From: Vibrio genomosp. F10 str. ZF-129
GTDB taxonomy: Bacteria > Pseudomonadota > Gammaproteobacteria > Enterobacterales > Vibrionaceae
Length of the DNA: 38,189 nucleotides
Direction: 5' to 3'
Assembly (NCBI RefSeq): GCF_000287055.2
Contig: NZ_AJYQ02000080.1
Location: 1 to 38,189, forward strand
The position numbers were made by a program, and so were the translations under genes. A model generated the notes under the pieces. It searched no databases, was not told the origin of the DNA, and saw only the letters and a program-made list of their open reading frames with translations. This document shows positions 1-7,613 of the stretch, piece by piece (the stretch's first letter is position 1; every line of letters begins with the position of its first letter).

Positions 1-21
1 CCGCCAATCGGCGGTTTTTTT
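1..21 (+). terminator. Rho-independent terminator at the left edge
   Basis: The arms CCGCC (1-5) and GGCGG (10-14) enclose AATC and are followed by seven T. This reads as the terminator of a plus-strand gene to the left of the window. The stem may continue outside it. Confidence 0.7.
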
Positions 22-53
22 ATATTCTTATTTATAACATGAAAGCTTTTGGC

Positions 54-245
54 TTAACGAAATTGACCGGCATCTAGCAGGAAGTCAAAACCAGCTGTTG
101 CTAATTTTGCTTCTAATGCCGCTCTATCAATCTCAAAGTAGATGGCAAGCTTATCGAGATCACCACCAAAATCGTCGCGAAGTTTCATATTGACGATACT
201 CATGAGCATGATTGGATCCATCGCTTCAAAATTCGATAGATGCAT
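54..245 (-). CDS. DUF4250 domain-containing small protein
   Basis: A protein of about 63 residues with the pattern NFEAMDPIMLMSIVNMKLRD, which I recognise as the DUF4250 family. These are short cytoplasmic proteins of unknown function, with a C-terminal half resembling a small helical or helix-turn-helix fold. I chose ATG at 245 because GAGG lies 7 bases upstream. A TTG at 251 in the same frame would overlap the yaeP stop, and its extra two residues are not expected in the family. The gene follows yaeP directly and is almost certainly translated from the same mRNA. No catalytic motif is visible and no function is proposed. Confidence 0.8.
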   Translation of the reverse strand: MHLSNFEAMDPIMLMSIVNMKLRDDFGGDLDKLAIYFEIDRAALEAKLATAGFDFLLDAGQFR

Positions 246-247
246 GA

Positions 248-451
248 TCAATCCTCAAAATCAGAAATCAATAGATTTGCCGCTGCAAATGCTGCTCGTT
301 CACGGGTCTCTTTAGGGAGCGATGCATCAGCCGCAATGTCATTAAATGTTTTTACAGCACAAGTGATGGCTTTAGGAATGTAGCTTTGATCGCCACTGCC
401 AATTTGTGAGTACAGTTCACGTACCAGATCACAACAGTCGTATACTTTCAT
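248..451 (-). CDS. yaeP: YaeP family protein (UPF0253)
   Basis: 67 residues, matching YaeP of enterobacteria and vibrios in length and character: an N-terminal [19 protein letters not shown] segment and a C-terminal [11 protein letters not shown] helix. YaeP is a small cytoplasmic protein of unknown function. In E. coli it lies beside rof, close to proS and trmO, and the neighbourhood here is the same. It is followed at once by the DUF4250 gene, giving a two-gene unit. The 180 bases upstream, before the proS terminator, must carry its promoter, but I cannot point to a convincing one. Confidence 0.85.
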   Translation of the reverse strand: MKVYDCCDLVRELYSQIGSGDQSYIPKAITCAVKTFNDIAADASLPKETRERAAFAAANLLISDFED

Positions 452-637
452 GGTTTAACCCTAACTAAATGATAACTGCTCTCAATATACACATAGCTGT
501 TGGGAAACTCAAAACGAGAGTTTGTTATAGCTCAAGGTATGGCTTTGTATGGTTGAGAATTAAACTATCAATACGATCGGATTGATGGAAAATAGCGGGT
601 TGAGATGAGGGAGGGTAATGGTCCGAACTGCAATGGT

Positions 638-668
638 AAAAAAAAGGGCTAACGCTCATCGTTAACCC
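638..668 (-). terminator. proS terminator
   Basis: On the minus strand GGGTTAACG and CGTTAGCCC pair over 9 bp (one U-G pair) around ATGAG, followed by a run of at least eight T. It lies 57 bases after the proS stop. Confidence 0.8.
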
Positions 669-724
669 GTTTCCTTTTATTTTTTAACTGATTGTTGCTT
701 AAATGCTTGTTACTTAAATGATGG

Positions 725-2440
725 TTACTTAAGTTGAGATTTTACATGTTCAATAATGTCAGCCATCGGAATAGACGATTTTTCACCAGCACGACGGTTT
801 TTGTACTCAAAGTTACCTTCTTTCATTGAGCGATCGCCAATAACGATAGTGTGGGGAATACCAATTAATTCGATATCTGAGAACATAACGCCTGGGCGCT
901 CTTTACGGTCATCGAATAGTACTTCAATGCCCATCGCAGTCAGTTCAGTGTAGAGTTTTTCAGCCGCTTCTCTCACTTCTTCAGATTTGTGCATGTTCAT
1001 TGGAACAATAGCCACTTGGAATGGTGCAAGTGCGTCAGGCCAAATAATGCCGTATTTATCATGGTTTTGCTCGATGGCAGAAGCCACCACACGAGAAACA
1101 CCGATACCGTAACAGCCCATCTCTAAAATGGTATTTTTACCATCAGGCCCAAGCACTCCACAGTTCATCGCTTCTGAGTATGCTTTACCAAGCTGGAAAA
1201 TATGTCCGACTTCGATACCACGTTTCAGCATCAGTGTACCTTGGCCACATGGGCTCGCATCACCTTCTATAACGTTACGTAGATCTTCAACTTGAGCAAG
1301 CTCAACGTCACGACCCCAGTTGATACCGAAGTAGTGCTTACCATCTACGTTTGCACCAGCGCCGAAGTCATTCATGACGGCAACCGTGCGATCAACGATG
1401 AATGGTAACTCTAAGCCAACAGGACCTAGTGAACCCGGGCCAGCACCGATCAGTGCACGGATCGTAGCTTCATCAGCCATTTCCAGTGGAGAAGCAACTT
1501 GTGGAAGATTTTCAGCCTTCACTTCATTAAGTTCGTGGTCACCACGGATGATAAGTGCAATGATATCAGCGTCTACTTCATCAGAAGCTTTAACGAATAG
1601 AGTCTTCACTGTTTTCTCAATCGCTAGACCGTGTTGCTCTACCAATTCTGCGATAGTTTTCGCGTTTGGCGTATCAACCAGTTCCATCTCTTGAGTTGGT
1701 GCTGCAAGTTCTGCAGCCGGAGCCAAAGCTTCGGCTTTTTCGATATTTGCTGCGTAATCTGATTCTGTAGAGAATGCGATTAGGTCTTCGCCACTCTCTG
1801 CAAGTACGTGGAATTCTTGTGAGCCACTGCCACCGATCGCACCAGAGTCAGCCAATACAGGACGGTACTCAAGCCCCATGCGGTCGAATGCCTTACAGTA
1901 AGCATCGTGCATCGCTTGGTAAGATTTCTCTAGGCCTTCTTTGTCGATGTCGAAGCTGTACGCATCCATCATAGAGAATTCACGTGCACGCATGACGCCA
2001 AAACGAGGGCGACGCTCATCACGGAATTTAGTCTGGATTTGATATAGGTTTAGCGGAAGCTGCTTATAAGAATTCACTTCATTGCGTACAAGGCTAGTAA
2101 TGACTTCTTCAGCCGTTGGGCTAAGAACAAACGGACGAGAATGACGGTCAGTAAAACGAAGCAGCTCAGGGCCCATTTTCTCTGAACGGCCTGTCTCTTC
2201 CCAAAGCTCAAACGGCTGAACAACGGGCATCAAGGTTTCAACAGCACCTGCATTGTCGATTTCTTGACGAACGATGTTTTCGACTTTACGTAGTACACGT
2301 AGACCGGTAGGTAGCCAAGTGTATAAACCTGAAGCTAGCTTACGGATCATACCTGCACGTAGCATCAGCTGGTGGCTGATAACTTCTGCGTCGTTTGGAG
2401 TCTCTTTCAAAGTAGAAAGAAGATAGTTACTGGTACGCAT
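725..2440 (-). CDS. proS: Prolyl-tRNA synthetase, long bacterial type with editing domain
   Basis: Charges tRNA-Pro with proline in the cytoplasm (ATP + proline + tRNA-Pro). The 571 residues match the bacterial long form. Class II catalytic landmarks are SPTAEE (about 107-112), motif 2 starting at [17 protein letters not shown] (about 139-155) and motif 3 [10 protein letters not shown] near residue 440. The stretch between roughly 225 and 405, including [12 protein letters not shown], is the YbaK-like insertion domain that deacylates mis-made Ala-tRNA-Pro. A C-terminal anticodon-binding domain follows ([16 protein letters not shown] onward). The gene lies 101 bases after trmO on the same strand. 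Nothing is missing or broken. Confidence 0.98.
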   Translation of the reverse strand: MRTSNYLLSTLKETPNDAEVISHQLMLRAGMIRKLASGLYTWLPTGLRVLRKVENIVRQEIDNAGAVETLMPVVQPFELWEETGRSEKMGPELLRFTDRHSRPFVLSPTAEEVITSLVRNEVNSYKQLPLNLYQIQTKFRDERRPRFGVMRAREFSMMDAYSFDIDKEGLEKSYQAMHDAYCKAFDRMGLEYRPVLADSGAIGGSGSQEFHVLAESGEDLIAFSTESDYAANIEKAEALAPAAELAAPTQEMELVDTPNAKTIAELVEQHGLAIEKTVKTLFVKASDEVDADIIALIIRGDHELNEVKAENLPQVASPLEMADEATIRALIGAGPGSLGPVGLELPFIVDRTVAVMNDFGAGANVDGKHYFGINWGRDVELAQVEDLRNVIEGDASPCGQGTLMLKRGIEVGHIFQLGKAYSEAMNCGVLGPDGKNTILEMGCYGIGVSRVVASAIEQNHDKYGIIWPDALAPFQVAIVPMNMHKSEEVREAAEKLYTELTAMGIEVLFDDRKERPGVMFSDIELIGIPHTIVIGDRSMKEGNFEYKNRRAGEKSSIPMADIIEHVKSQLK

Positions 2441-2541
2441 TCTATGGTATCCGTTTGATCATTGATAAAAGAAAATTTGCGGTGGTCAATGACGACAGCA
2501 AATCTGATATAGCCGCATATAATATCAGCCTATTTGTGATC

Positions 2542-3237
2542 TCAAAAGCGCTCAATGTCAGTAACCGTAATGAAAAGCGCTTCTATGACAAATTTCACGT
2601 TGAGATCGAACAAGTTTACCGCATATTCTTTACTGTCTGGTTGTCCTTTTTTGTACGCTGGGCGGGGATCTTGTCCAAGAACTTCTTTGATTACCTGAAT
2701 GATTTGGCGAGCTTGCGGGTGCCCAGCCAGTTGATTTTTTGCTCTTTCAGAGAAGTTAACGTCTAGAACTTCAGGTTCTTCAGCGGCAAACCCCCCTAAT
2801 GCGTTTGGAATGGAATCGGAGTAGGGGATATAAGGTTTGATATCGAGAATGGGGGTTCCGTCGACGAGATCAACACTGCCTAGATCTAACCAAGTTTGTC
2901 CCTTTTCTTGAGAGACTCCTTTTAACTCAACGGCTGACATACCAATCCCATTAGGTCTGAATGTCGCTCGTGATGCAAACACACCAATGCGCTCATTTCC
3001 CCCTAATCTCGGTGGACGAACCGTGGGCTTCCACCCAGCAGCGAGATTCTTGTCGAACAAAAAGAGCAGCCACAAATGACTGAACTCGTTGATCCCTCTC
3101 ACCGATTCCATGCAGTTAGCCTCATCCAGAAGTTTAATCCGTGCTGTAGCACTTGGCGCCAGTCGAGGCTGTCGTGGAACAGCAAATTTTTCTTTATATG
3201 GCGTTTGAATAACACCTATCGGTTTTACGGAGTACAC
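2542..3237 (-). CDS. trmO: tRNA (adenine(37)-N6)-methyltransferase TrmO
   Basis: Methylates N6 of t6A37 in tRNA-Thr using SAM (m6t6A). The IGVIQTPYKEKFAVPRQP opening, PTVRPPRLGGN, FRPNGIGMS, VDLVDGTPILDIKPY and DPRPAYKKG motifs are those of the TsaA/TrmO family, a beta-barrel methyltransferase that is not Rossmann-like. The frame is open to a GTG at 3294 (250 residues). I chose the GTG at 3237 (231 residues) because GTGAGG sits 6 bases upstream and family members start close to the IGVI strand. The extra 19 residues are low in conserved character. It precedes proS on the same strand, an arrangement also seen in E. coli. Confidence 0.92.
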   Translation of the reverse strand: MYSVKPIGVIQTPYKEKFAVPRQPRLAPSATARIKLLDEANCMESVRGINEFSHLWLLFLFDKNLAAGWKPTVRPPRLGGNERIGVFASRATFRPNGIGMSAVELKGVSQEKGQTWLDLGSVDLVDGTPILDIKPYIPYSDSIPNALGGFAAEEPEVLDVNFSERAKNQLAGHPQARQIIQVIKEVLGQDPRPAYKKGQPDSKEYAVNLFDLNVKFVIEALFITVTDIERF

Positions 3238-3601
3238 GTTTGGCCTCACACTGTCGTTATTATTAAGCAAATGTTGAGAATTGAACCCGATCACTCACAT
3301 GCTAATCAATCTTACTATCGCCACATATTAGCAAAATATTCTTATGAACAAGTGCTTATCGCGGATTGGTTGGATTGCTCGTTCTATCTCTCTATATTAT
3401 TTTGTTGTTAATTTTTGGTTAAATAATCTTTATTTTTGTTTTTTTATGGTTTGTTTTACTGCCTTTTAATACCTTTTGTTACATATTGAGCTTCATTTAT
3501 TTCAAAATGTGAAGTAATCTTCCGCCTCTTGTGTGTTGGCAGCGCAAGATCAGGGAAAAACAAATCACTAAGATTAAAAGCAAACTCAATGGAGGGAACA
3601 G
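3238..3601. promoter_or_regulatory. AT-rich intergenic region between trmO and the AbgT transporter
   Basis: About 360 bases between two divergent genes, so it must hold a promoter for each. It is AT-rich, with long T runs around 3395-3450. A strong ribosome binding site (GGAGGG, 3591-3596) lies just ahead of the transporter start. I see no clear operator, RNA gene or repeat. Confidence 0.4.
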
Positions 3602-5188
3602 ATGAGTTCATCTGCTTCGATAAAAAACAATTCGCCGAAAAAACCTATTTTTACCCGCTTTTTAGACGGCGTTGAATATTTGGGGAACTTATTACCCCAC
3701 CCAATCACCCTTTTTGCCATCTTCTGTGTCGCAATCCTAATTACTTCAGGCATTGCTGGCTACTTTGAAGTGTCTGTTATGGACCCTCGTCCAGAAGGAG
3801 CTAAAGGCCGTGCTGCTGACGGCATGATTCATGTAGTTAGCCTATTTAATGCCGAAGGTCTGCAACTGATTGTGACCAATCTGGTTAAAAACTTTGTCGG
3901 TTTTGCACCATTAGGGACGGTACTGGTTGCCATGCTTGGTGTTGCTATTGCTGAACACTCTGGGTTACTTTCTGCGGCAATGCGTGGCATGGTGATGGGC
4001 GCTTCTCAGCGTATGGTAACCGTGACGGTCGTGTTTGCTGGTATCATATCAAATACGGCATCTGAGCTTGGCTACGTGGTCCTTATTCCACTTGCTGCGA
4101 TGCTCTTTCATTCTTTAGGGCGTCACCCGCTTGCTGGCTTGGCGGCTGCATTCGCAGGTGTGTCCGGTGGTTATTCTGCAAACCTTCTCATCGGTACGGT
4201 TGATCCACTGCTTTCTGGGATTACAGAAACCGCAGCACAGATGATCGATCCATCGTATACCGTTGGTCCTGAAGCAAACTGGTACTTCATGTTTGTTTCT
4301 ACCTTCTTTATTGCGATTACTGGTGCATTTGTTACCGAGAAGATTGTTGAGCCTAAACTGGGTAAATACAATGACGAGGAAGCGTCTGAAGATTTATCAA
4401 ATGACTCGATGGGTAAGTTAACGGATATCGAGAAGAAAGGCCTTAAACTTGCTGGTATTGCTGTTCTGGCCGTGAGTGCGCTTCTTGCTTGGACGATTGT
4501 TCCTGCTGATGGTGTTCTTCGTTCTGCATCAGGTACGGTTTCTGGCTCTCCTTTCCTAAAGAGTATCGTTGCGTTCATCTTCGTCTTCTTTGCTATTCCA
4601 GGTTTTGTGTACGGTAAAGTCACCGGTTCGATGAAGAACGACCGCGATGTCATCAATGCGATGGCAACGTCGATGTCTTCAATGGGCATGTACATTGTTC
4701 TTGTCTTTTTTGCCGCGCAGTTTGTTGCTTTCTTTAAGTGGACTAACTTCGGCCAAGTGATTGCTGTGGGTGGCGCGAGCTTCTTGCAAGAGATCGGTTT
4801 GACAGGACCAATGTTGTTCTTCGCATTCATCCTAATGTGTGGCTTCATTAACCTGATGATAGGTTCAGCTTCTGCTCAGTGGGCAGTCACAGCACCAATC
4901 TTCGTTCCAATGCTAATGCTAGTAGGCTACGCACCAGAAACGATTCAAGCGGCTTACCGTATCGGTGATTCAACTACGAACATTATTACACCAATGATGA
5001 GCTACTTCGGTCTTATCCTTGCAGTAGCAACGCGTTACATGAAGAACCTAGGTATTGGTACGCTGATCGCGACCATGTTGCCTTATTCAATCTGCTTTAT
5101 GTTCGGTTGGAGCGTCTTGTTCTATCTGTGGGTATTCGTATTTGGTCTACCTGTAGGCCCAGGTGCTGCTACCTTCTACACGCCGTAG
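3602..5188 (+). CDS. AbgT-family transporter (p-aminobenzoyl-glutamate / antimetabolite type)
   Basis: An inner-membrane protein of 528 residues with about a dozen hydrophobic segments. The FLDGVEYLGNLLPHPITLF opening, the NTASELGYVVLIPLAA loop, the AGVSGGYSANLLIGTVDPLLSGITE re-entrant region and the IGDSTTNIITPMM segment are AbgT-family hallmarks. E. coli AbgT imports p-aminobenzoyl-glutamate; Neisseria MtrF and Alcanivorax YdaH export sulfonamide-like antimetabolites. Which direction applies here cannot be read from sequence. ATG follows GGAGGG at a good distance. There are no abgA/abgB hydrolase genes alongside, so a salvage role is not supported by context. Single-gene unit ended by its own terminator. 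Confidence 0.93.
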   Translation: MSSSASIKNNSPKKPIFTRFLDGVEYLGNLLPHPITLFAIFCVAILITSGIAGYFEVSVMDPRPEGAKGRAADGMIHVVSLFNAEGLQLIVTNLVKNFVGFAPLGTVLVAMLGVAIAEHSGLLSAAMRGMVMGASQRMVTVTVVFAGIISNTASELGYVVLIPLAAMLFHSLGRHPLAGLAAAFAGVSGGYSANLLIGTVDPLLSGITETAAQMIDPSYTVGPEANWYFMFVSTFFIAITGAFVTEKIVEPKLGKYNDEEASEDLSNDSMGKLTDIEKKGLKLAGIAVLAVSALLAWTIVPADGVLRSASGTVSGSPFLKSIVAFIFVFFAIPGFVYGKVTGSMKNDRDVINAMATSMSSMGMYIVLVFFAAQFVAFFKWTNFGQVIAVGGASFLQEIGLTGPMLFFAFILMCGFINLMIGSASAQWAVTAPIFVPMLMLVGYAPETIQAAYRIGDSTTNIITPMMSYFGLILAVATRYMKNLGIGTLIATMLPYSICFMFGWSVLFYLWVFVFGLPVGPGAATFYTP

Positions 5189-5214
5189 TCGTGTAAATAA
5201 AAAGTATTGTGAAT

Positions 5215-5246
5215 AAAAAACCTGCGACTAAGTCGCAGGTTTTTTT
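5215..5246. terminator. Bidirectional terminator after the AbgT transporter
   Basis: CCTGCGAC-TAA-GTCGCAGG (5221-5239) is a perfect hairpin with an A run before it and seven T after it. It can serve the plus-strand transporter and the minus-strand yaiI-type gene. Confidence 0.9.
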
Positions 5247-5274
5247 ATGTCGAAATTCTCACTAACGGTGTGCT

Positions 5275-5724
5275 CTATCGACGTTTTGCTAGAATGCGGT
5301 CGAGGTGGTTGGCAAATTCACGTCTATCGGTTTGAGACAGTGTCGCAGGCCCACCGGTTTGAATGCCGCTTGAGCGCATAGTGTCCATAAAGTCTCGCAT
5401 ATTTAGCCGAGCTTTAATGGTCTCTGTTGTATATAGCTCACCCCGAGTATTTAGGGCTAATGCGCCTTTAGTGATCACTTCATCGGCTAAGGGAATGTCT
5501 GAGGTGATGACTAAGTCGCCAGCGTTGGTCCGGCGCACGATTTCATTGTCTGCGATATCAAAGCCAGCAGGCACTTGAAGCGAATGGATATTAGCCCGCT
5601 TTGGCACGGGCACAACGTGGTTGGCAACAAAAGTGCATTCCACACCTGTTCGCTCGGCTGCGCGTACAATCGTTTCTCTGATCACTTTCGGACAGGCATC
5701 GGCATCGACCCAAATTTTCATCAT
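5275..5724 (-). CDS. yaiI: YaiI/YqxD family protein (UPF0178, DUF188)
   Basis: 149 residues opening with [25 protein letters not shown] and containing [29 protein letters not shown]. Both segments are typical of the DUF188 family, which is related to PIN-type nuclease folds with conserved acidic residues (here DADAC near the N-terminus and SDIPLAD). The biochemical role is unknown. The start overlaps the upstream gene's stop by four bases (ATGA), so the two are translationally coupled. The shared terminator lies immediately downstream. Confidence 0.9.
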   Translation of the reverse strand: MMKIWVDADACPKVIRETIVRAAERTGVECTFVANHVVPVPKRANIHSLQVPAGFDIADNEIVRRTNAGDLVITSDIPLADEVITKGALALNTRGELYTTETIKARLNMRDFMDTMRSSGIQTGGPATLSQTDRREFANHLDRILAKRR

Positions 5725-6017
5725 TCTGACTTCTCGTTGAATTTTTCTTCTAATGCAGTGACTCGCTGAATCAGCTGATTAACTTGTTGCTCTAAACGGG
5801 CGATTTTATCTTGCTCAAAGGTGTTGGCTGCAGCGACTTCAACTTTAGGGACTCGATTCGAGTTTTTCCAACTTTTAATCGCGGTAATCAATGCAGGAAT
5901 AGGGACAGAGCTGCTTAAACGCGCTTTAACGAGTGCAACGGTCGGTTCTTTTCCTTCTTTCGCAAGAGTGGATAATATGCTCGTGAGTTCGTCAGTGACA
6001 TTTTGAGTTAACATCAT
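5721..6017 (-). CDS. Small putative DNA-binding protein with C-terminal coiled coil
   Basis: 98 residues that I do not recognise as a named protein. The first 50 residues ([20 protein letters not shown], then the [20 protein letters not shown] segment) resemble the compact helix-turn-helix found at the N-terminus of KfrA-like proteins. Residues 68-95 ([23 protein letters not shown]) form a clear heptad coiled coil, so a dimer is likely. The basic middle ([10 protein letters not shown]) fits nucleic-acid binding. The gene is coupled by a four-base overlap to the DUF188 gene. The functional assignment is inference from shape only. Confidence 0.7.
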   Translation of the reverse strand: MMLTQNVTDELTSILSTLAKEGKEPTVALVKARLSSSVPIPALITAIKSWKNSNRVPKVEVAAANTFEQDKIARLEQQVNQLIQRVTALEEKFNEKSE

Positions 6018-6093
6018 TGGCTCCTAATTATTTTCTTTGCCACATCATACTGTTAATTGTCATTTTTGGCGAATCTCAAAATCGTCGTCGCTG

Positions 6094-6111
6094 TGTAAGA
6101 GATCTCTTACA
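6094..6111. promoter_or_regulatory. VarA/UvrY/GacA-type binding site upstream of csrB
   Basis: TGTAAGAGATCTCTTACA is a perfect 18-bp palindrome matching the TGTAAG-N6-CTTACA site bound by the GacA/UvrY/VarA response regulators. It lies about 160 bp upstream of the predicted csrB start, the usual position for these RNAs. Confidence 0.85.
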
Positions 6112-6234
6112 AGTGATGTGAGATAAGTGCATTTTATAGAGAGAGAAATAGAAATCAATCCTCTTAATGCATTGATTTTAAATGTCTTTATTTTATCGTC
6201 ATTGAGATGGCAATAAATTTCACATGGCAGTGTC

Positions 6235-6262
6235 TTGTCTATACATGAAATGAGCGTAAATT
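6235..6262 (+). promoter_or_regulatory. Predicted csrB promoter
   Basis: TTGTCT (6235-6240) and TAAATT (6257-6262) are separated by 16 bases, placing transcription start near 6269, just before the first GGA motif. This is a sigma-70-like match only. Confidence 0.5.
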
Positions 6263-6268
6263 AGAACC

Positions 6269-6668
6269 GGTCGAAAGGAGTTCGATACGGAACAGGAAAA
6301 CACCAAGGAATCGGTGATCTTCAGGATGAAGAGTTGGCAGCTAGGATAGCCGTCAGCAGGAAGCGAAGGACATTGTACGGATACAACAGTGGCTAGGATG
6401 GTTACTGCAAGGGAACGACAATGGACACCTCTAGGAAGAGGTAGGACAGCATCAGGATGATGTCATGGACACCGCTCAAGGAACAAGTGATGAGTGCTAA
6501 CGAGGATTGTTGGCTATCAGGACGACTAGGACACCGCTAGGACGGCGAAGTACGGAAATGCTGATGGATTCAGCCACTATTATGGATGATGCATGGAGCA
6601 CGACAAGTAGCCGGACTGCTGCGAGTAAGACTATAACCCCGATACGCAAGTGTCGGGGTTTTTCTTTT
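6269..6668 (+). ncRNA. csrB: CsrB-family CsrA-sequestering RNA
   Basis: About 400 bases without a credible reading frame but with about 26 GGA trinucleotides, some 16 of them as AGGA. Many lie between short complementary arms (for example ACCTCT-AGGA-AGAGGT near 6427 and CATC-AGGA-TGATG near 6450). That is the architecture of CsrB/CsrC/RsmZ RNAs, which present GGA loops to bind many CsrA dimers and relieve CsrA repression. The 5' part (GTCGAAAGGAGTTCG) resembles the start of E. coli CsrB, and a strong terminator ends it. It lies near yqcC and truC, as csrB does in E. coli. Vibrios carry several paralogues (csrB, C, D), so the letter is tentative. Confidence 0.93.
6635..6668 (+). terminator. 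csrB terminator
   Basis: AACCCCGATAC and GTGTCGGGGTT pair over 11 bp (one G-U) around a GCAA tetraloop, followed by TTTCTTTT. Confidence 0.93.
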
Positions 6669-6719
6669 GTACTCTGTTTCTTATTTTGATAGAAAACATA
6701 ATAAGCACACCAAAAGTAA

Positions 6720-6741
6720 CCTAGATCAATACTTTTCTAGG
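6720..6741. repeat. Short inverted repeat upstream of the GNAT gene
   Basis: CCTAGA-N10-TCTAGG lies 76 bases before the acetyltransferase start. It could be an operator, but no matching regulator is known to me. Confidence 0.3.
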
Positions 6742-6816
6742 ATGCTTAGTTTAACTTTCGCCTCTGTAATAAAGGCTTTGTAATTATCTATTAGGTAGTC
6801 CCATCAAGGATTAGAT

Positions 6817-7323
6817 ATGACTATAGTAACTCGACGACTGATGCTACTTCCCTATAGCGACTCTCTGCAGTCAGAATTTCTGATGTTGAATTGCTGTGTG
6901 AAGAATCGGGCTGAAATGAATGGCCCTCACACGGTTGCGTCAGCGAGAGCGTTGTTTGATCGAGTACTGAACGATAGCTCAATGTATTGCATGGCTGTTT
7001 TGGATAACTACAACCGTGAATACATTGGCCATATCTTTCTCTCTCAATTGGAATCTGAACCTGAACTTGGTTTTATCATTGATAAAGCGTATTGGGGGAA
7101 AGGTCTTGCAAGCGAAGCATTAAAGGCGTTTATTCCAAAAGCCTACAGAGAGCTGTCTTTACAAAAAGTAGTGGCCACTGCCAATACCCATCATATAGCT
7201 TCAATTAAATTATTGGAAAAACTTGGCTTTCAAAAAGTAGGTGAAAACCAAGATTTTCATGGGCCTTACTACGAATATGAGCTTACAGCCGATGTGGTGG
7301 CAAATGAAAATTCAATGGCCTAA
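6817..7323 (+). CDS. GNAT-family N-acetyltransferase (RimJ/RimL-like)
   Basis: 168 residues with the TRRLMLLPYSDS opening of the RimJ/RimL-type GNAT group. The acetyl-CoA binding segment GFIIDKAYWGKGLASEALKA carries the xxGxG/A-like WGKGLA turn. The late motif NTHHIASIKLLEKLGFQKVGE is also typical. It transfers acetyl from acetyl-CoA to an amine; the acceptor is unknown. ATG follows AAGGATTAG. Its 3' end runs 41 bases into the 3' end of the convergent DUF3301 gene, so the two transcripts overlap. Nothing in the neighbourhood identifies its substrate. Confidence 0.88.
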   Translation: MTIVTRRLMLLPYSDSLQSEFLMLNCCVKNRAEMNGPHTVASARALFDRVLNDSSMYCMAVLDNYNREYIGHIFLSQLESEPELGFIIDKAYWGKGLASEALKAFIPKAYRELSLQKVVATANTHHIASIKLLEKLGFQKVGENQDFHGPYYEYELTADVVANENSMA

Positions 7324-7582
7324 ATCCACACATCATTAATTCCCCCTGGTAACAATCATCGCCCAACGATGAAAATTCAAAATGATATACCGTGTGCCAT
7401 TGCCATTTACCTTGAGGTGTTCGCAACTTATGTTGTCCGAGTGAAACAGACACCAATTGTAAATCGAGCTGTTTGCACTTTCGCTCTATCGCCGATTTGG
7501 CCAATTCCCCTTGTTTTCTTTGTTGCCAAAATATAAAGCAAACGAGAAACAAAGCGATAATGGCCAGTAAATTATTAATCAT
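7283..7582 (-). CDS. DUF3301 family membrane-anchored protein
   Basis: 99 residues. Residues 3-20 (NNLLAIIALFLVCFIFWQQR) form one N-terminal membrane helix, followed by a small soluble domain (LDLQLVSVSLGQHKLRTPQG, later YHFEFSSLGDDCYQGELMM) typical of DUF3301. This is a gammaproteobacterial family of unknown function. The protein is probably inner-membrane anchored; the basic residues directly after the helix favour a cytoplasmic domain. It follows the DUF3549 gene by 31 bases on the same strand, a pair that recurs in Vibrio. The 3' end overlaps the convergent GNAT gene. Confidence 0.85.
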   Translation of the reverse strand: MINNLLAIIALFLVCFIFWQQRKQGELAKSAIERKCKQLDLQLVSVSLGQHKLRTPQGKWQWHTVYHFEFSSLGDDCYQGELMMCGFRPLNFHLPPHRL

Positions 7583-7613
7583 GCAATTCCCTTATCATTA
7601 AAGCGTTAAAGCA

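Noticed and set aside
2441..2541. T-box or other leader control ahead of proS
   Set aside because: The gap is about 100 bases with no terminator/antiterminator pair or T-box core, and such leaders are not expected in Vibrio.
2455..2766. 103-codon plus-strand open frame between proS and trmO
   Set aside because: Most of it is antisense to the 3' end of trmO. No ribosome binding site and no conserved motif.
4171..4848. 225-codon minus-strand open frame
   Set aside because: Antisense to the AbgT transporter, rich in residues expected from reversed membrane-protein codons, with no recognisable domain.
6507..6689. 60-codon plus-strand open frame
   Set aside because: Lies inside the csrB RNA and its terminator. 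Its codons follow the GGA hairpins, and no ribosome binding site or protein-like composition is seen.
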